From positions 40,848-104,847 of the forward strand of contig JALCCG010000047.1 in NCBI GenBank assembly GCA_023212695.1: a DNA stretch of 64,000 bases, written 5' to 3'. Shown one piece after another: positions 13,201-24,311 of this stretch. The first letter of the stretch is position 1, and every line of letters begins with the position of its first letter. The stretch is from Sporisorium sorghi (taxonomy: Eukaryota; Basidiomycota; Ustilaginomycetes; Ustilaginales; Ustilaginaceae). Both the position numbers and the translations under genes were made by a program. Below the pieces are notes generated by a model that was given only the letters and a program-made list of their open reading frames with translations, was not told the origin of the DNA and searched no databases.

Positions 13201-16200
13201 CAGATTCCGCAGCGCCAGGCCAGTACGGGTCTCGCTGATAAAGAGGAGACCGCAGGGGCTGTAACGGCTGTGCAGGAGGAGCAGGCGGAAGGTCAAGAGC
13301 AGCAGGAGTCTGACCCTGCCGAAGCCGACGCGGCATCCGACATCAAGCGAGCATCGCAGCAAGTGGCGCAGAACTTCCGGTCGGCGGGCATCAACGTGCT
13401 CATGGAACTCAGCATGGACGACCAGCGCCTCCTCTACCTGAGCCCTGCCTGGAAGACGGTGCTCGGCTCGGATCCTGCCGAGCTGTACGACACTCCGATC
13501 GAGGACCTGCTTGCCCCTGGCGATGGCGACGTCTTCGCTGAAGCCTCGCGGCAGCTCGCCGCAAACCAGTCGCACACGGTCGAAGCCGTCTTCCGTCTTC
13601 GAGTGGAAAAGACGCTCGCCAGCTCGTCTTCCTCTTCGACGTCGTCGTCGGACGGTCAGAGCGACGGCAGCGATGCGGTTTACTTCCAAGAGATGGAGGG
13701 CAAGGGCATGCTCATGATAGACCGACAGACTGGTACCCCGTCGCACTCGATGTGGGTCTTCAAGGCGACGGGACCGCCCGAACGCGAAGATCAGCTGCCC
13801 GACGCTGGACTTGGCAAAGGTGGTCGTGCGATTGGAGCCGTGTTGGACGAGCCCACTGCGGCGCTGGCGCACGTAGCTTCCATCTCAGTGGAGCCGGTGC
13901 TGTGCCGCATCTGCGAGCGAGACATCCCCGCGTGGTTCTTCGAGAAACACAGTGAGATCTGCAACGAGACGCACCGACTGGATATGGAGATCGGCGAATG
14001 CAACGAGGGTCTTCGCGAGCTGCGCAGGGCCATCCAGGATCTGCACAGCCGCCTCGAGAGCTTCACGGGCAGCAACGCAGAGCAGCCGTTGGAGTACCGA
14101 GGAGTAGCCATCACTACGCCTCCAGCCTCGAACCAGCCCCCTTCGGCGCTCGAGGGCCTCAATCGCTCGATCTCGCAGCGCCAGCCCGCGCCTGCCTTTG
14201 TGCGCAAGCAGCATCTCCGCGCTCTCGACGCAGCCGTCGAGGTGCTGCAGACGGCCTGTGACATTTCGACGCCGGCGATCAAGGACGAGTTTGCCAACGA
14301 GCCCATCGAGAAGCAACGGCTGCTCTCCCCCACCTCGGAGAACAAGGTGGTGACGGTGCAGCAGTGGCGACGCCCGGCACTCGAGGACACGGCATTGGAT
14401 CTGTTGATGGTGGACGTCGAGACCGCTATGCGTAGCAAGCTGAGCGCCGTCAACCGCATGCTCAACACCATCGTCTATGTCGAGACGGTGCGACAGGAAT
14501 GGGAAGAGCGCGTCGAGGCTGCGCTGTCTGCGCTGTCGGAAGCCGACGAAGGATCAGGTAGCTCGCGTGGATCGTCGGCGTCAATTTCCGATTCCGGCTC
14601 GGATGATGCAGTCGACGAGGCTGGCGAGACAGGCACAGGACTTGGTCTTGAAGTCGCACGGGCGCCGCCTGGTGCGGCGGAGCACGAAGGGTCGCTGCAA
14701 GCAAGCATCGAACCGTCGGTCGCCGCCGCCGCCGTTGCGATGCAACGAGGATCCAACTCCTCGAGGGGCTTGTCTGCGGACGGACTCGGTGCTTCTTCCA
14801 CTCTGGGTCTGTCGTCGCATCTCGCTCCTCACACACCAGACTCTCTGGTTCGGGAAAGAAGCTCGCACAGCCGTTTGGCTTCGCAGGCCGACGACGAGGC
14901 CGAGGCTAGCGGTCAAGACGACGATGTGGAAGAGGACGGGTTGCTCTCGGGATCCATGCTCATGGAGCAAGACGATCGTGATCTGCCCGCCCCTCCCTCT
15001 GCTCCCTTCTCGGCGCTAGGTGGCGCAACACCGGACGAGGACGACATCCCGGCCGTCGATGACAAGATGGGCGGCTCATCGCATCTAGCGCCCATTCCGA
15101 TTCCTCGTGGTGCCGCCAGCTTGGCGCCGCCTTCGTCGAGCGACTTGCTTGCACCGCGATCCGTGAGCGGTGCGCATGCATCCGCGCTCTCCGTGTCGGC
15201 TGCTGGGCCATCGCAGCGACGCTCTGCCAGTCGTCCTCGTCGATCGTCTCACCTGCCTCTCGTCGCCGACAGTCTTTCAGGCACACCGCCGCTGTCGCCG
15301 CACCTCTATGGAGAGTCGCTGGGCGTATCGCATCGCCACAATCGCAAGTTCAGCGTCTCGCACAAGAGCCCCATGGTCGGTTCGATGCCTCTTTCGCCGA
15401 GAATCCCTCCTGCAGCGCCTTCGTCGCGGCCCACGGCATCGTCGATCAAGGACTTTGACATCCTTAAGCCGATCAGTAAAGGTGCTTTCGGCAGCGTCTT
15501 CCTCGCCAAGAAGCGCACGACTGGCGACTACTACGCGATCAAGGTGCTCAAGAAGTCGGACATGATCGCCAAGAACCAGATCACCAACGTCAAGGCAGAG
15601 CGCATGATCCTCATGACGCAGAATCAGTCACCATTCGTGGTCAAGCTCTTCTTCACGTTCCAGAGCGCAGAGTTCCTGTACCTGGTCATGGAGTATCTGC
15701 CCGGTGGAGACTGCGCATCACTCTGCAAGGTATTGGGCGGGTTGTCCGAGGAGTGGGCCCGTCAGTACATTGCCGAAGTGGTGATTGGACTGCAGCATCT
15801 GCACTCGAAAGGTGTTGTGCATCGAGATCTCAAGCCGGACAATCTGCTCATCGATCAAAAGGGCCACCTCAAGCTTACCGACTTTGGTCTCTCGAAGATT
15901 GGCTTGCTCGGACGTCAGACTCGCCAGGCTGCCGTCTCTTCTGCAACAGCCGGCGGCTTTGCTGCCCATGCTTCTAGGTCGGACTCCAACAGCGGATCCT
16001 TGCCGAGCTCGGCCGCGTCGTTTGCATCGGAAGCGCGCCACCAGGCAGTCTCGACTCCTGCAGGTACCACTGCCGGCGACACGGCCGCCTCCTTCTCGCC
16101 GAGGACGCCCGGTCTGGGCGGCATGATGCGCAACCAGTCGTTCTTTGCCGGTCCGCAGCGAGGTCGCATCGTCAGCTCCTCTACGGATGCGAGCGACTCG

Positions 16201-18540
16201 GGCGAGTCCGATTCTCAGCGCAGTGTTCCCAAGCCTCTGCCTTCTGCACGTATCGACAGCCCGGGCAATCTCTTTGGTGCTCATCCACTGCTCAGCGACA
16301 GTCTGGGCCCTTCCTCGGGCGAGGGCACGTCGAGCGTACCGAAACGCTTTGTTGGCACTCCAGACTATCTGGCGCCAGAGAGCATTCTGGGCATTGGCAT
16401 GGACGACTTCGCTGTCGATTGGTGGGCACTTGGTGTGATCTTGTACGAGTTCCTGTTCGGCGTGCCGCCCTTCCACGCCGAGACGCCCGAAAAGGTGTTT
16501 GACAACATCCTGTCGCGCCGCATCGATTGGGAAGAGGATTCGGTCGAGGTGTCGCCCGAGGCGCGCGATCTGATGGAGTCGCTCATGTGCACGGATCCCA
16601 AGCAGCGTCTTGGCTCGGGCGGACCGGAAGAGATCAAGAATCATCCTTTCTTCAACGGCGTGGATTGGGACAATGTCACAGCCGAGCCTGGTCCTTTCGT
16701 TCCGCAGGTGACGGATCCCGAGTCGACCGACTACTTTGACCTGCGCGGAGCCAGTCACCAGGACTTCGACGACGAGCCAGCTCACAGCACGAGCGAGTTT
16801 GCTCGCGCTATCGAGGCCAACAAGTTTGTGCAGACAGGACTGCCTCCGTCGAGGATGCGTTCGCGTCTGGAGAAGGCGTTGGCGTCGCAGAGCTTGACGC
16901 AGAACGAGGACTTTGGCAACTTTAGCTACAAGAACTTGCCCGTGCTCAAGCAGGCCAACGACGAGGTGATCCGCAAGATGAGGGAGGAGCAGATGCCGGC
17001 ACTGGCCAAGGCGCTCGAGCAGTCGGCCATCTACACGCGGCATCGCAGCTTCTCGGCGAAAGGCAGACCGGCCCAGCGTGTCCACTCGCAGACGTTGGCG
17101 GGACCGCCTTCGCCCGCACAGAGCGCATCGTCGCACGGATCGACGCCGTCGCGCTCGACGGCGCCCACGTCGCCGGCAGCTCAGGCCATCAGCTCGGCCC
17201 ACCGTCGACGCACATCGGAAGCGCCAGCGTCGTCGGCAGCGACGATCTCTGCGACGACGCCGGATGGTGGTGCCGCACGTGGCAACGCAGGTCGATCGTT
17301 CCCGTCGCCTTCAGCTGCCATGCCGATCGGGATGGTCGACCGACGCCGACAGCAGCTGGTGGAAGCGGCGGGTGGTGGTGAGCGACGCAACTCGATGCCA
17401 TCGCGGCTGCGGACCAAGTCGATCGGTCTTGCTGACCGTCCTGCGCTTCCGTCGAATTGGCAGCAGCAGCAAGACTCACAGGCACAGGTGCAGCAACAGC
17501 AGCAACAGCAACAACAGGACAGCACCAAAAAGCCATCTCGCTCAACGGCCAACGCTGCCGCAGGTGCAGCAGCTGCATCGGCTACCGCGGCGTCGTCGCC
17601 GACCCACGCTTTTGCGCCTCTGGCTCCAGTCTCGGCTGGCGGCAGTGGCAGCTCGGACGAGATTGCGTGTCTGATCGCCGAAGACAATCCGATCGCATTG
17701 CGGATGCTCGAGACGATGCTGGTCAAGCTTGGATGTCGATGCACGGCGGTGCGCGACGGAGCCGAGGCGGTGCGACTGGCGATGGGCGATCACAAGTTTG
17801 CGGTCATGTTTATCGATGTGACGCTGCCGATCGTGGGAGGGCAGGACGTGACGCGGATGGTCAAGTCGACGCGGAACGTCAACTCTACGACGCCGATCGT
17901 TGCGTTGGCATCGTTTGACCGTGGCGAACCAATCGACGCAGCAGGCTCGCTGTTCGATGCGGTTCTGGCCAAGCCGTTGGAAAAGATGGATGTGTGTGCG
18001 ACGCTGTCGCAGCTGGGATTCACGCCGACGCAGGTGAGCAGCGCCAGCGCAGCAGTAGAGTCGTCGGCGGCGGCCAACGCTGCTCAGCAGCAGGCGGCGG
18101 TCGAGGGCTCAGGCCTGTCGTCAGGTTCAGCATCAGGGACGGCGAGCGTGTTGCCCGAGTCGCGACCGCTGTCGAGAAAGTCGACATTGGCACGCAAGAC
18201 GGCGTCGCAGCCGATTGGGGCTGCAGGAGGTATCGGTGGAGCCAGCACTCCGCCGTTGGTGAGCACGGGCTCGCCTCATCACACGCCATTTTCTTCTTCG
18301 CCATTGGGCAGTTCAGTGCTCACGTCGCGTCATTTCGAGGCGCCTCAACAGCAGCAGCAGACCTCCAAGACGATGATGGCGCATCTGACGGGATCACATC
18401 CACTAATGCACTCGGAGCAGGTAGCGGATGGGGACGAGGAGGAGGATCGCGAACGCGAACGCGAACGCGAACGCAGGCAGAGGGATGAGGAGACGGCCGA
18501 GACGCTCAGCAAGGTTGCGGAGAGGTTGTCGCTGTCGTAG
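4202..18540 (+). CDS. RIM15: RIM15-type nutrient-signalling protein kinase, giant form, two exons
   Basis: Join 4202..4601 and 6305..18540, about 4211 residues; yeast Rim15 is about 1770. Exon 1 ends at a GTAAGT donor after 133 codons plus one base. The acceptor at 6303-6304 restores the frame, with a CTAAT branch site 26 bp upstream. Order: long Ser-rich N-terminus; EWVDWLDEYRKMKEAK block (about 1350); conserved helical region (about 2230-2310); PAS domain (about 2493-2575); CxxC-H-C zinc finger (from about 2664); AGC kinase from about 3183 with Lys3213, HRD Asp3308, DFG at 3326 and a FVGTPDYLAPE block; receiver domain about 3918-4042 with acceptor Asp3971 and Lys4023. An insertion of about 150 residues splits the activation loop. 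The usual receiver Thr/Ser position carries Ala (VALASF). Known family role: integrates TOR/PKA signals for stationary-phase entry and stress survival through the Igo/endosulfine pathway. Identity is strong; exact exon 1 is inferred. Confidence 0.88.
5461..5504 (+). repeat. 6-bp minisatellite (GGCTTT/GGCTTG)n in the RIM15 intron
   Basis: About seven tandem hexamers alternating GGCTTG and GGCTTT. A degraded relative lies at 5697-5735. Confidence 0.85.
6013..6035. repeat. (CT)n microsatellite in the RIM15 intron
   Basis: Uninterrupted CT units about 270 bp upstream of the 3' splice site. Confidence 0.9.
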
Positions 18541-19269
18541 CCGAAAGAGACACGGAGCTAGTCATTGCTCTCTAGGTATCTATCGTTGATATGTTGTTGT
18601 TTTTGTTTATCGTTGTTTCGCATTTTGCAATGTTTGCATGTTCATCGTCATTCATCGACGGCTGCTTGGAGAGGTGAATGTGATTGGCATTGGTCAGTCA
18701 TTTCCCGCGGAATTGAGGTGCCGGTAAATTTACTGTATCCACGAGGCTGTGAGGTGTTGACGATCGCGTGGGATTCGGCGGTAATTGCACATGTGACTGA
18801 GTAAAGATGGCGAGGGCGAGATCGCGCAGGATAGAGAGCGGAGCGTCAAATACAGCCGGATGATGTGTTGCGGTGCGGAGAGTGTTGGCGACACAACACA
18901 ACATGACGTCGGATGCTGGGTGCCGTGTGTCGGAGCGAGGTTCGTTGGCGAGAAGAGGCTTGACACGAGAGTGACGACGAGAGGGTCTTGCGATGTCAGT
19001 GCGGGGAATCAATTTGATTTTTGGTAGATCGGCTTCACATGGTCATCAGGCCCCGATTAGCGTGGGCGGTCTGTTTCTTTGGTAAGGGCATTCTGTCGAG
19101 CGTCGTGTCAAACAGCGAAATGAGGACGGACCCTTTTCGGGGTCCTGTTGGGAGATACGCTAGTGGCGAAGAGAGGAAGGAAGCGCTTCTGATTGGGAGA
19201 AAGGAGTGCAAGACATCGGAGGGTTGCTTCCGAAGCAGGAGCTCAAAAGCTCGGACGCCAGGCAAAGCA

Positions 19270-19356
19270 AGCGAGCGAGCGAGCGAGCGAGCCAAGGAGA
19301 GAGAGAGAGAGAGAGAGAGAGAGCGTGTGTGCGTTGATGGTCATCAGCCTTTATCT

Positions 19357-19388
<32 letters not shown>

Positions 19389-19396
19389 TTTTTTTT
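19270..19396. repeat. Compound low-complexity tract (GAGC)n-(GA)n-poly-T
   Basis: Tetranucleotide GAGC repeats, then GA repeats, then a 41-base T run interrupted by one C at 19369. Confidence 0.9.
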
Positions 19397-19713
19397 CATT
19401 GAAGTTAGTGTGCCGCGCCGTCGGTTTGTGGTAAAAATTAATTTTGACACGGCCGCGAAAAGAACAAGGTTTTTGAGAAAGAAGCAGATCCAGCTTCGGC
19501 TCCTCCCATGTCAAGTGCAGCGTCTGCAACCAGCAGCAGGACAGTCCGCGTCTGCGCTTGATCGGATCGCATTCGCATCACATCGTAATAATGGCTGTGG
19601 GCTGGTCTTAGCATGAGGCGTTGCCGAGCGACAGCGTTCCAAAAGGCTTGGCAGCGCGCGGCGGCCAGTCTAAGAAAACACAACCACCGAGGCCGGCAGA
19701 AAAAAATAATTTC

Positions 19714-19733
19714 AAAAAAAAAAAAAAAAAAAA
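19714..19733. repeat. Poly-A tract, 20 bases
   Basis: Uninterrupted A run in intergenic DNA. No retroelement features flank it. Confidence 0.9.
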
Positions 19734-20588
19734 TGCGGTTGGACGAGCGGAGGCTCAAAAGATGCCACCAACCGCGAGGTGTCTCTCTGCTACAAAATCT
19801 CGGCCCTCGCTTGCAGTGTGCCTGAGCGCAATTCACGCCGACGATGAGCGAGAAGGGGCAAAGGGCGGCGCCACTCAAAAAAGGAAAAGAAAAGGGAAAA
19901 ATAAAAATAAGAAATTGCACAACGTTCGCTCCGCGGCCAGCTGTGCGAGAGAAAGAAGAGAGAGAGCTCAGATCCCGCGTTTCGCCTTTTGTCTTCTCGG
20001 GGCGATTTTGGAATTGCAGCGTGCAGCAGCAGCACATGTTGTCGACAGTGCGCGTATCTCTGTGTGTGACTTTTTCTCAGGAAAATGAACTGCATTTTCG
20101 TGTGTTGCGTGCGCACCTTTCTCGCTCTCATCGGTCAACTCTGTGGCTTCTCATTCTGACTATCACCATCATCATCATCATCATCATCATCTCCTGACTC
20201 TCTAGCCATACAGTCACCTTCAACGACGACAACGACAACGACCGGGTCACTCGCTTGTATCGCAGACGCATCGCTCTCTCCCACCTTGGGCATCTCCTCA
20301 TTTCATCGCGCCTCCATTCCGACTCGATCGACTCGAAGCGTCAATCGATTGATCGCGATTGGATCAGTCTACCTTTGGACACTTTGGCTATCTGCGAACA
20401 CGGACAGGCTTGTCTCTAACTCCACCTTGATAACATGTCGCTCAGCTTCTGATCACATCAAACGTCGTTCATCACCTCGCGCCGGCTTGCATCTGTCAAG
20501 AGCACTTCTTGATCGTCCTACCTGCACTCGCCTACATCGCCCTCTGTTGGTCCCACACATTGGTCCCGGCGGCCACATCGATCCTAAA

Positions 20589-22649
20589 ATGGCATCATTA
20601 CTATCCAGGAGATCCTCGCATATCCTCCTCGTCTTGCTCGGTCTCTTCCTCGCAGGCACCATCGTCGTCCTCACAACCGCCAATGCCTACTTTTCCATCG
20701 ACTCGTCCGCCTACATTCTACCAGAAGAGCTCGGCACCTGGGAGCAGATCCAGTCCGGCGCTTCCCCAGATGGTCCAGATGGCTGGGCCGCGCGCATCCC
20801 GTGGCTCAACAAGCTCACCCACCACTCGTCGTCCTCCTCTGCAACCGCATCCAATGCCACCACCTCCCAGCATCCTGCTTCGGTAGTCGACCCGGACGAC
20901 ATGGTCGCACGTCCTCAGCCATGGCGCGACAACACTCCCAAGAAGTGGGACCCCGCCAACCCCGCCGAAAAGATCCCACGCATCATCCACCAGACCTGGA
21001 AGGACGAGCATCTCCCTCCCAGGTGGCAGGCCATTCGCGACGAGTGTGCCGCCATGCACCCGGACTACAAATACATGCTCTGGACCGACGCCGACTCGCG
21101 CAAGTTTATCGCGCAGCACTACGACTGGTTCCTGCCCGTCTTTGACGGCTACCCGTACCCCATCCAAAGAGCCGACGCCATCCGCTACTTTGTTTTGCAT
21201 CACTACGGCGGTATCTACATGGACCTCGACATTGGATGTCTGCGCCGCTTCGACCCGCTGCTGCGCTTCGAGGTCATCTTGCCCAAAACCATCCCCGTCG
21301 GTGTCTCGAACGACGTCATGCTCTCGGCCAAGGCGCATCCCTTCATGGACCAGCTCATCCACAACCTCGTGACGTTCAACCACCAGTACCTCACCAACTA
21401 CCCCACCGTCATGTTTTCCACGGGGCCTATGTTTGTTTCCGCCTCGTACGGGCTCTATGTCGACGTCCATGGGCCTGCGTATCCGAGCACGCCCAAGCAG
21501 CCCGATGCGGGGTTCAAGGGCGTCCGTGTTTTACCGAAGAGCTTGTACGGCAAAAACGTCAAGCCGGTTGATGCGCCCGATGCCTTCTTCTCGCACTTTT
21601 ATGGATCGAGCTGGCACGCGAACGATGCCGGCTTCCTCATCTTTTTGCGCAAGTACGGCCGGTTCTTGATCTTCGTTGGTGTTTGCGTCGTTCTGTATGG
21701 GTTGTTCAGGACGTTGTTGCCTAGCTTCCTGTTCAGGTTTGGCGGGTACAGGGGTGGATTTGGACGTGGGAGCAGACGCTCGCAGCGCGAATCGGGCCGC
21801 TGGATCAGTTTGCCTGTTGGCTCGATCTCCAGCCGATCGCTTTCCCGACGTCGATCCAAGCGTCGATCCACCGCCGACGAGGATCAGAGCGTGCCGCTCA
21901 ACGACGTCTCGGGGCAACACGACACGGTCGGTGCAACATCGGCAGCCAATCCGAGCCGGCTGTCGATGCCCGCACCTAGGCCGACGCGGCTCAGCCTGCC
22001 GCTGTTCCAGCTGCAAGATCCGGAGCCGATGAGCAGCGATCCGGCGCCGCAGTCGGTGCTGGCGTGGATGGGGCAGACGCTCTCGCGGCCATCGTCGCGC
22101 AGCGATGCGATTAGCGAGATGGAGGCGAACCACGCGCGCGGCGAGAGCGCGAGCAAGAAGAAGGGCGTGCTCTACCTCCCTGCTTACTTTGTTCGGGGCG
22201 ATGATGGCAGTAGTGCGGGGTCTCAGCAGCTGAGTCCGTCGAGCAGTGCGTCGTCGCAGCAGCTGCAGGGGGCGGGGCTGTCGCCGTTGTCGCACGGGTC
22301 GTTTGGCGCGGGATCGTCGGCGGGTGGGCAGCAGAGTTTGGGCCAGTGGGCGTCGTCGCTGCTGCCCGCGTGGAGGGGCGCGAGTCCCGCGCCGAGCCAT
22401 GGGTCGAGGAGGTCGCGGTTGAGTCAGGATGTGGATCTGGAGAGTCTGGGCTCGCAGGGCGAGGATGACGAGTGGGAGGGCGGCAGGGCGGGGGAGCAGC
22501 AGCCGCTGATGCAGGCCGAGGGAAAGTCGAGGTTGAGACAGGCGTTGGAGGAGGCGAGAAGGGAGCATGCTCAGCAGCAGCACCAGCAGGCGCCCCCGCC
22601 GTATGATGGGGAGCGTGACGAGGTCGTCGATGACAAGCAGCATGTGTAG
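20589..22649 (+). CDS. SUR1: SUR1/CSG1-type mannosyl-inositol-phosphorylceramide synthase catalytic subunit (GT32)
   Basis: 686-residue glycosyltransferase that transfers mannose to inositol phosphorylceramide in the Golgi. An N-terminal signal anchor (about residues 9-30) precedes the GT32 domain, which has the IPRIIHQTWK block, a conserved QRADAIRYF stretch and the DXD metal/nucleotide-sugar motif (DLDIG, Asp212 and Asp214). A second membrane segment lies at about 357-378. It is followed by roughly 300 residues of Ser/Arg/Gln-rich cytoplasmic tail ending in a His/Gln-rich stretch. Yeast Sur1 is about 380 residues, so the tail nearly doubles the protein. ATG 20589 is the first in frame and has A at -3. 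No intron. Family is firm; the partner CSG2 is not in this window. Confidence 0.9.
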   Translation: MASLLSRRSSHILLVLLGLFLAGTIVVLTTANAYFSIDSSAYILPEELGTWEQIQSGASPDGPDGWAARIPWLNKLTHHSSSSSATASNATTSQHPASVVDPDDMVARPQPWRDNTPKKWDPANPAEKIPRIIHQTWKDEHLPPRWQAIRDECAAMHPDYKYMLWTDADSRKFIAQHYDWFLPVFDGYPYPIQRADAIRYFVLHHYGGIYMDLDIGCLRRFDPLLRFEVILPKTIPVGVSNDVMLSAKAHPFMDQLIHNLVTFNHQYLTNYPTVMFSTGPMFVSASYGLYVDVHGPAYPSTPKQPDAGFKGVRVLPKSLYGKNVKPVDAPDAFFSHFYGSSWHANDAGFLIFLRKYGRFLIFVGVCVVLYGLFRTLLPSFLFRFGGYRGGFGRGSRRSQRESGRWISLPVGSISSRSLSRRRSKRRSTADEDQSVPLNDVSGQHDTVGATSAANPSRLSMPAPRPTRLSLPLFQLQDPEPMSSDPAPQSVLAWMGQTLSRPSSRSDAISEMEANHARGESASKKKGVLYLPAYFVRGDDGSSAGSQQLSPSSSASSQQLQGAGLSPLSHGSFGAGSSAGGQQSLGQWASSLLPAWRGASPAPSHGSRRSRLSQDVDLESLGSQGEDDEWEGGRAGEQQPLMQAEGKSRLRQALEEARREHAQQQHQQAPPPYDGERDEVVDDKQHV

Positions 22650-23189
22650 AGTCTCAAGGGTTCCTGGGGGGATGCATTGTAAGAGGGTTGATACACTTGG
22701 TGCATTTGGGTGTGATTGATGAAAGCACGAGTTGTATTGAGTTTGCGAGCAGATTGTGTGAGAGCGTCAACACCACAGATGGAGGTGGTGAGATGCGCTG
22801 CCGAGCAAGCCCAACCAGACAAGCGAAGCTCCACAAGACACGAGAAGCTCGACCAAGGGATGAGGATGGTGAAGCAGAACAAGGTTTGACTGCTTTGAAA
22901 CTCTCACGGGTTCTCAGATCGGGATGCGTCTCTCATCGAAGCTGTTCACGCGATTCGTGTCTGCTGCAGCTCAGTCCACGCATACAACGAGTGAGCACAA
23001 CTCGCCCATCTAGGCAGACATGCTCGGTCGCTTGGACGTGCATTCGTCAATTGTGTCGTGAGGGCATCAATGAGAGTTCTAGGTCTATTTTCGTCGCCTC
23101 GGCTTCCTCCGCTTTCTGATCCGCTACTGTGTCCTCTCTTCGACATCCGTGCTCTCTTCCCCGCATTTCCTCTGCGCGCATATCGCCGG
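22650..23189. other. Convergent intergenic region between SUR1 and the NAD carrier gene
   Basis: 540 bp with no recognisable gene; contains both 3' ends. Confidence 0.6.
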
Positions 23190-24311
23190 CTAGTCATCCT
23201 GCTGTTGCTGCTGCTGCGAGCTCTCGACGTGCGACAGATGCTGCATGATCAACTCGTACGTCAAGATGGTCAGCGCCGAGCTGGGCACCGTTCGGACCAG
23301 GTTGACCGTCATGCCCTTGTAGAAGCCTCGGATGCCTTCCTCGCGCGCGATGGTGCGACATGCTTGGATCACGCCCGTGTATCGTCCTGGTGTCGATGCT
23401 GGTGCGCCGCTCGCCGCTGTCGCCTGCAAGGTGGATGCTGATGAAGATGCCGCTGATGCTGCTGGTGATGTCGAGGACGGTATCGCTGCTGTTGTCGCTG
23501 TCGGTGTTGCGGCGGCTATTGACTTGTTGCGCGGCTGCATCTGCAAGCGCGTCCGCAGCACTTCGTGCGGGTACGTCGTTACGCTCGCGATCATCTTTGC
23601 TGTGCTGCTGCACAACAGGATCGTGCTTGCCTCCAACTCGCCCTCCTCTCCTCCCTCCCCATCTCCCGCACTCCTTCGCCGCGCTAGCGACTTGAAACTC
23701 TCGTACAGCGGGAACTGCACTGCGACGTGGCTGACGCCAAACAGACTCGGCAGCAGACCCTTGTAGAACCCGCGCAGGCCCTCGCTCTTGTAGATCTGCA
23801 CAAACGCATCGCCCGTGTGCCGGTACGGCTTGACACTGGTATCCTTGACCGACTGGAGCATGAAGCGCGTCTTGACCACCCACAGCGGCGACGTGCACAC
23901 CGTCGACGCCGCCCCCGCCGTCATGGCCGACACGATGTGATTCAAAAAGTCCTCGGACGCAGTGAGGTTGTGCGTGGCGAGTGCGGACTTGCAGCTGTCG
24001 TAGACGGTGAAGTAGATGGCCCATGTGGGAAGGTAGCCGAAGATGGTTGGGCCGAGGCCGCGGTAGAAGCCCCGGAAGCCGTCGTCGTGCCAGATCTTGC
24101 GCAGGGTCGCGGTGAGCCCGAGGTAGCCTGGCGGCTCGACGGGAGCTGCTGCGTTGGGTATTGAGGGTAGGGGCGGGGTGACGCCTGGTGGGAGCGGTCG
24201 GCGCCGGCCCTCTTGCGCTTGAAGGCGGGTCTTGACTACGTCCAAGGGGCATGTGACGACCGACGAGACCAGCCCCGCGCATGCGCCGGCTAACGCTGAT
24301 GCGTGCAGCAT
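23190..24311 (-). CDS. YIA6: Mitochondrial carrier of the NAD+/pyrimidine nucleotide group (YIA6/NDT1-like)
   Basis: 373-residue mitochondrial carrier with three repeats. The signature variants are PLDVVKTRLQ in repeat 1, PLWVVKTRFM in repeat 2 and PHEVLRTRLQ in repeat 3. The Trp in repeat 2 and the third-repeat form resemble the yeast mitochondrial NAD+ transporters Yia6/Yea6 and their FLX1/RIM2 relatives. It would import NAD+ or a related nucleotide across the inner membrane. An Ala/Ser/Thr-rich insertion lies before the last repeat and the C-terminus is Gln-rich. ATG 24311 is chosen because the paralogue at 28542 starts with the same sequence (ML..S..AGACAGLVSS); an upstream GTG at 24389 is not a eukaryotic start. 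Divergent from the amidase. Substrate is inferred from motifs. Confidence 0.85.
   Translation of the reverse strand: MLHASALAGACAGLVSSVVTCPLDVVKTRLQAQEGRRRPLPPGVTPPLPSIPNAAAPVEPPGYLGLTATLRKIWHDDGFRGFYRGLGPTIFGYLPTWAIYFTVYDSCKSALATHNLTASEDFLNHIVSAMTAGAASTVCTSPLWVVKTRFMLQSVKDTSVKPYRHTGDAFVQIYKSEGLRGFYKGLLPSLFGVSHVAVQFPLYESFKSLARRRSAGDGEGGEEGELEASTILLCSSTAKMIASVTTYPHEVLRTRLQMQPRNKSIAAATPTATTAAIPSSTSPAASAASSSASTLQATAASGAPASTPGRYTGVIQACRTIAREEGIRGFYKGMTVNLVRTVPSSALTILTYELIMQHLSHVESSQQQQQQDD

Larger units (their letters stand above)
18541..20588. other. Intergenic region between RIM15 and SUR1
   Basis: No gene seen. Holds RIM15 3' sequence, a (GAGC)n tract at about 19270-19291 running into (GA)n to 19322, a 41-base poly-T with one C (19356-19396), a 20-base poly-A (19714-19733) and a (TCA)n tract (20167-20191) shortly before SUR1. 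The frame of SUR1 is open back to 20286 but has no ATG before 20589. Confidence 0.6.

Noticed and set aside
12058..13872. 604-codon antisense open frame inside RIM15
   Set aside because: Arg/His/Leu-rich shadow of a GC-biased coding strand; the sense frame carries the PAS domain and continues on both sides.
15718..17202. 494-codon antisense open frame across the RIM15 kinase region
   Set aside because: Shadow of the kinase coding sequence; no domain features.
19160..19450. Open frame encoding a poly-Lys/poly-Ser-Leu peptide
   Set aside because: Generated by the poly-T and (GA)n tracts.
21531..22643. 370-codon antisense open frame in SUR1
   Set aside because: Arg/Pro/Leu-rich shadow of the Ser/Gln-rich SUR1 tail.
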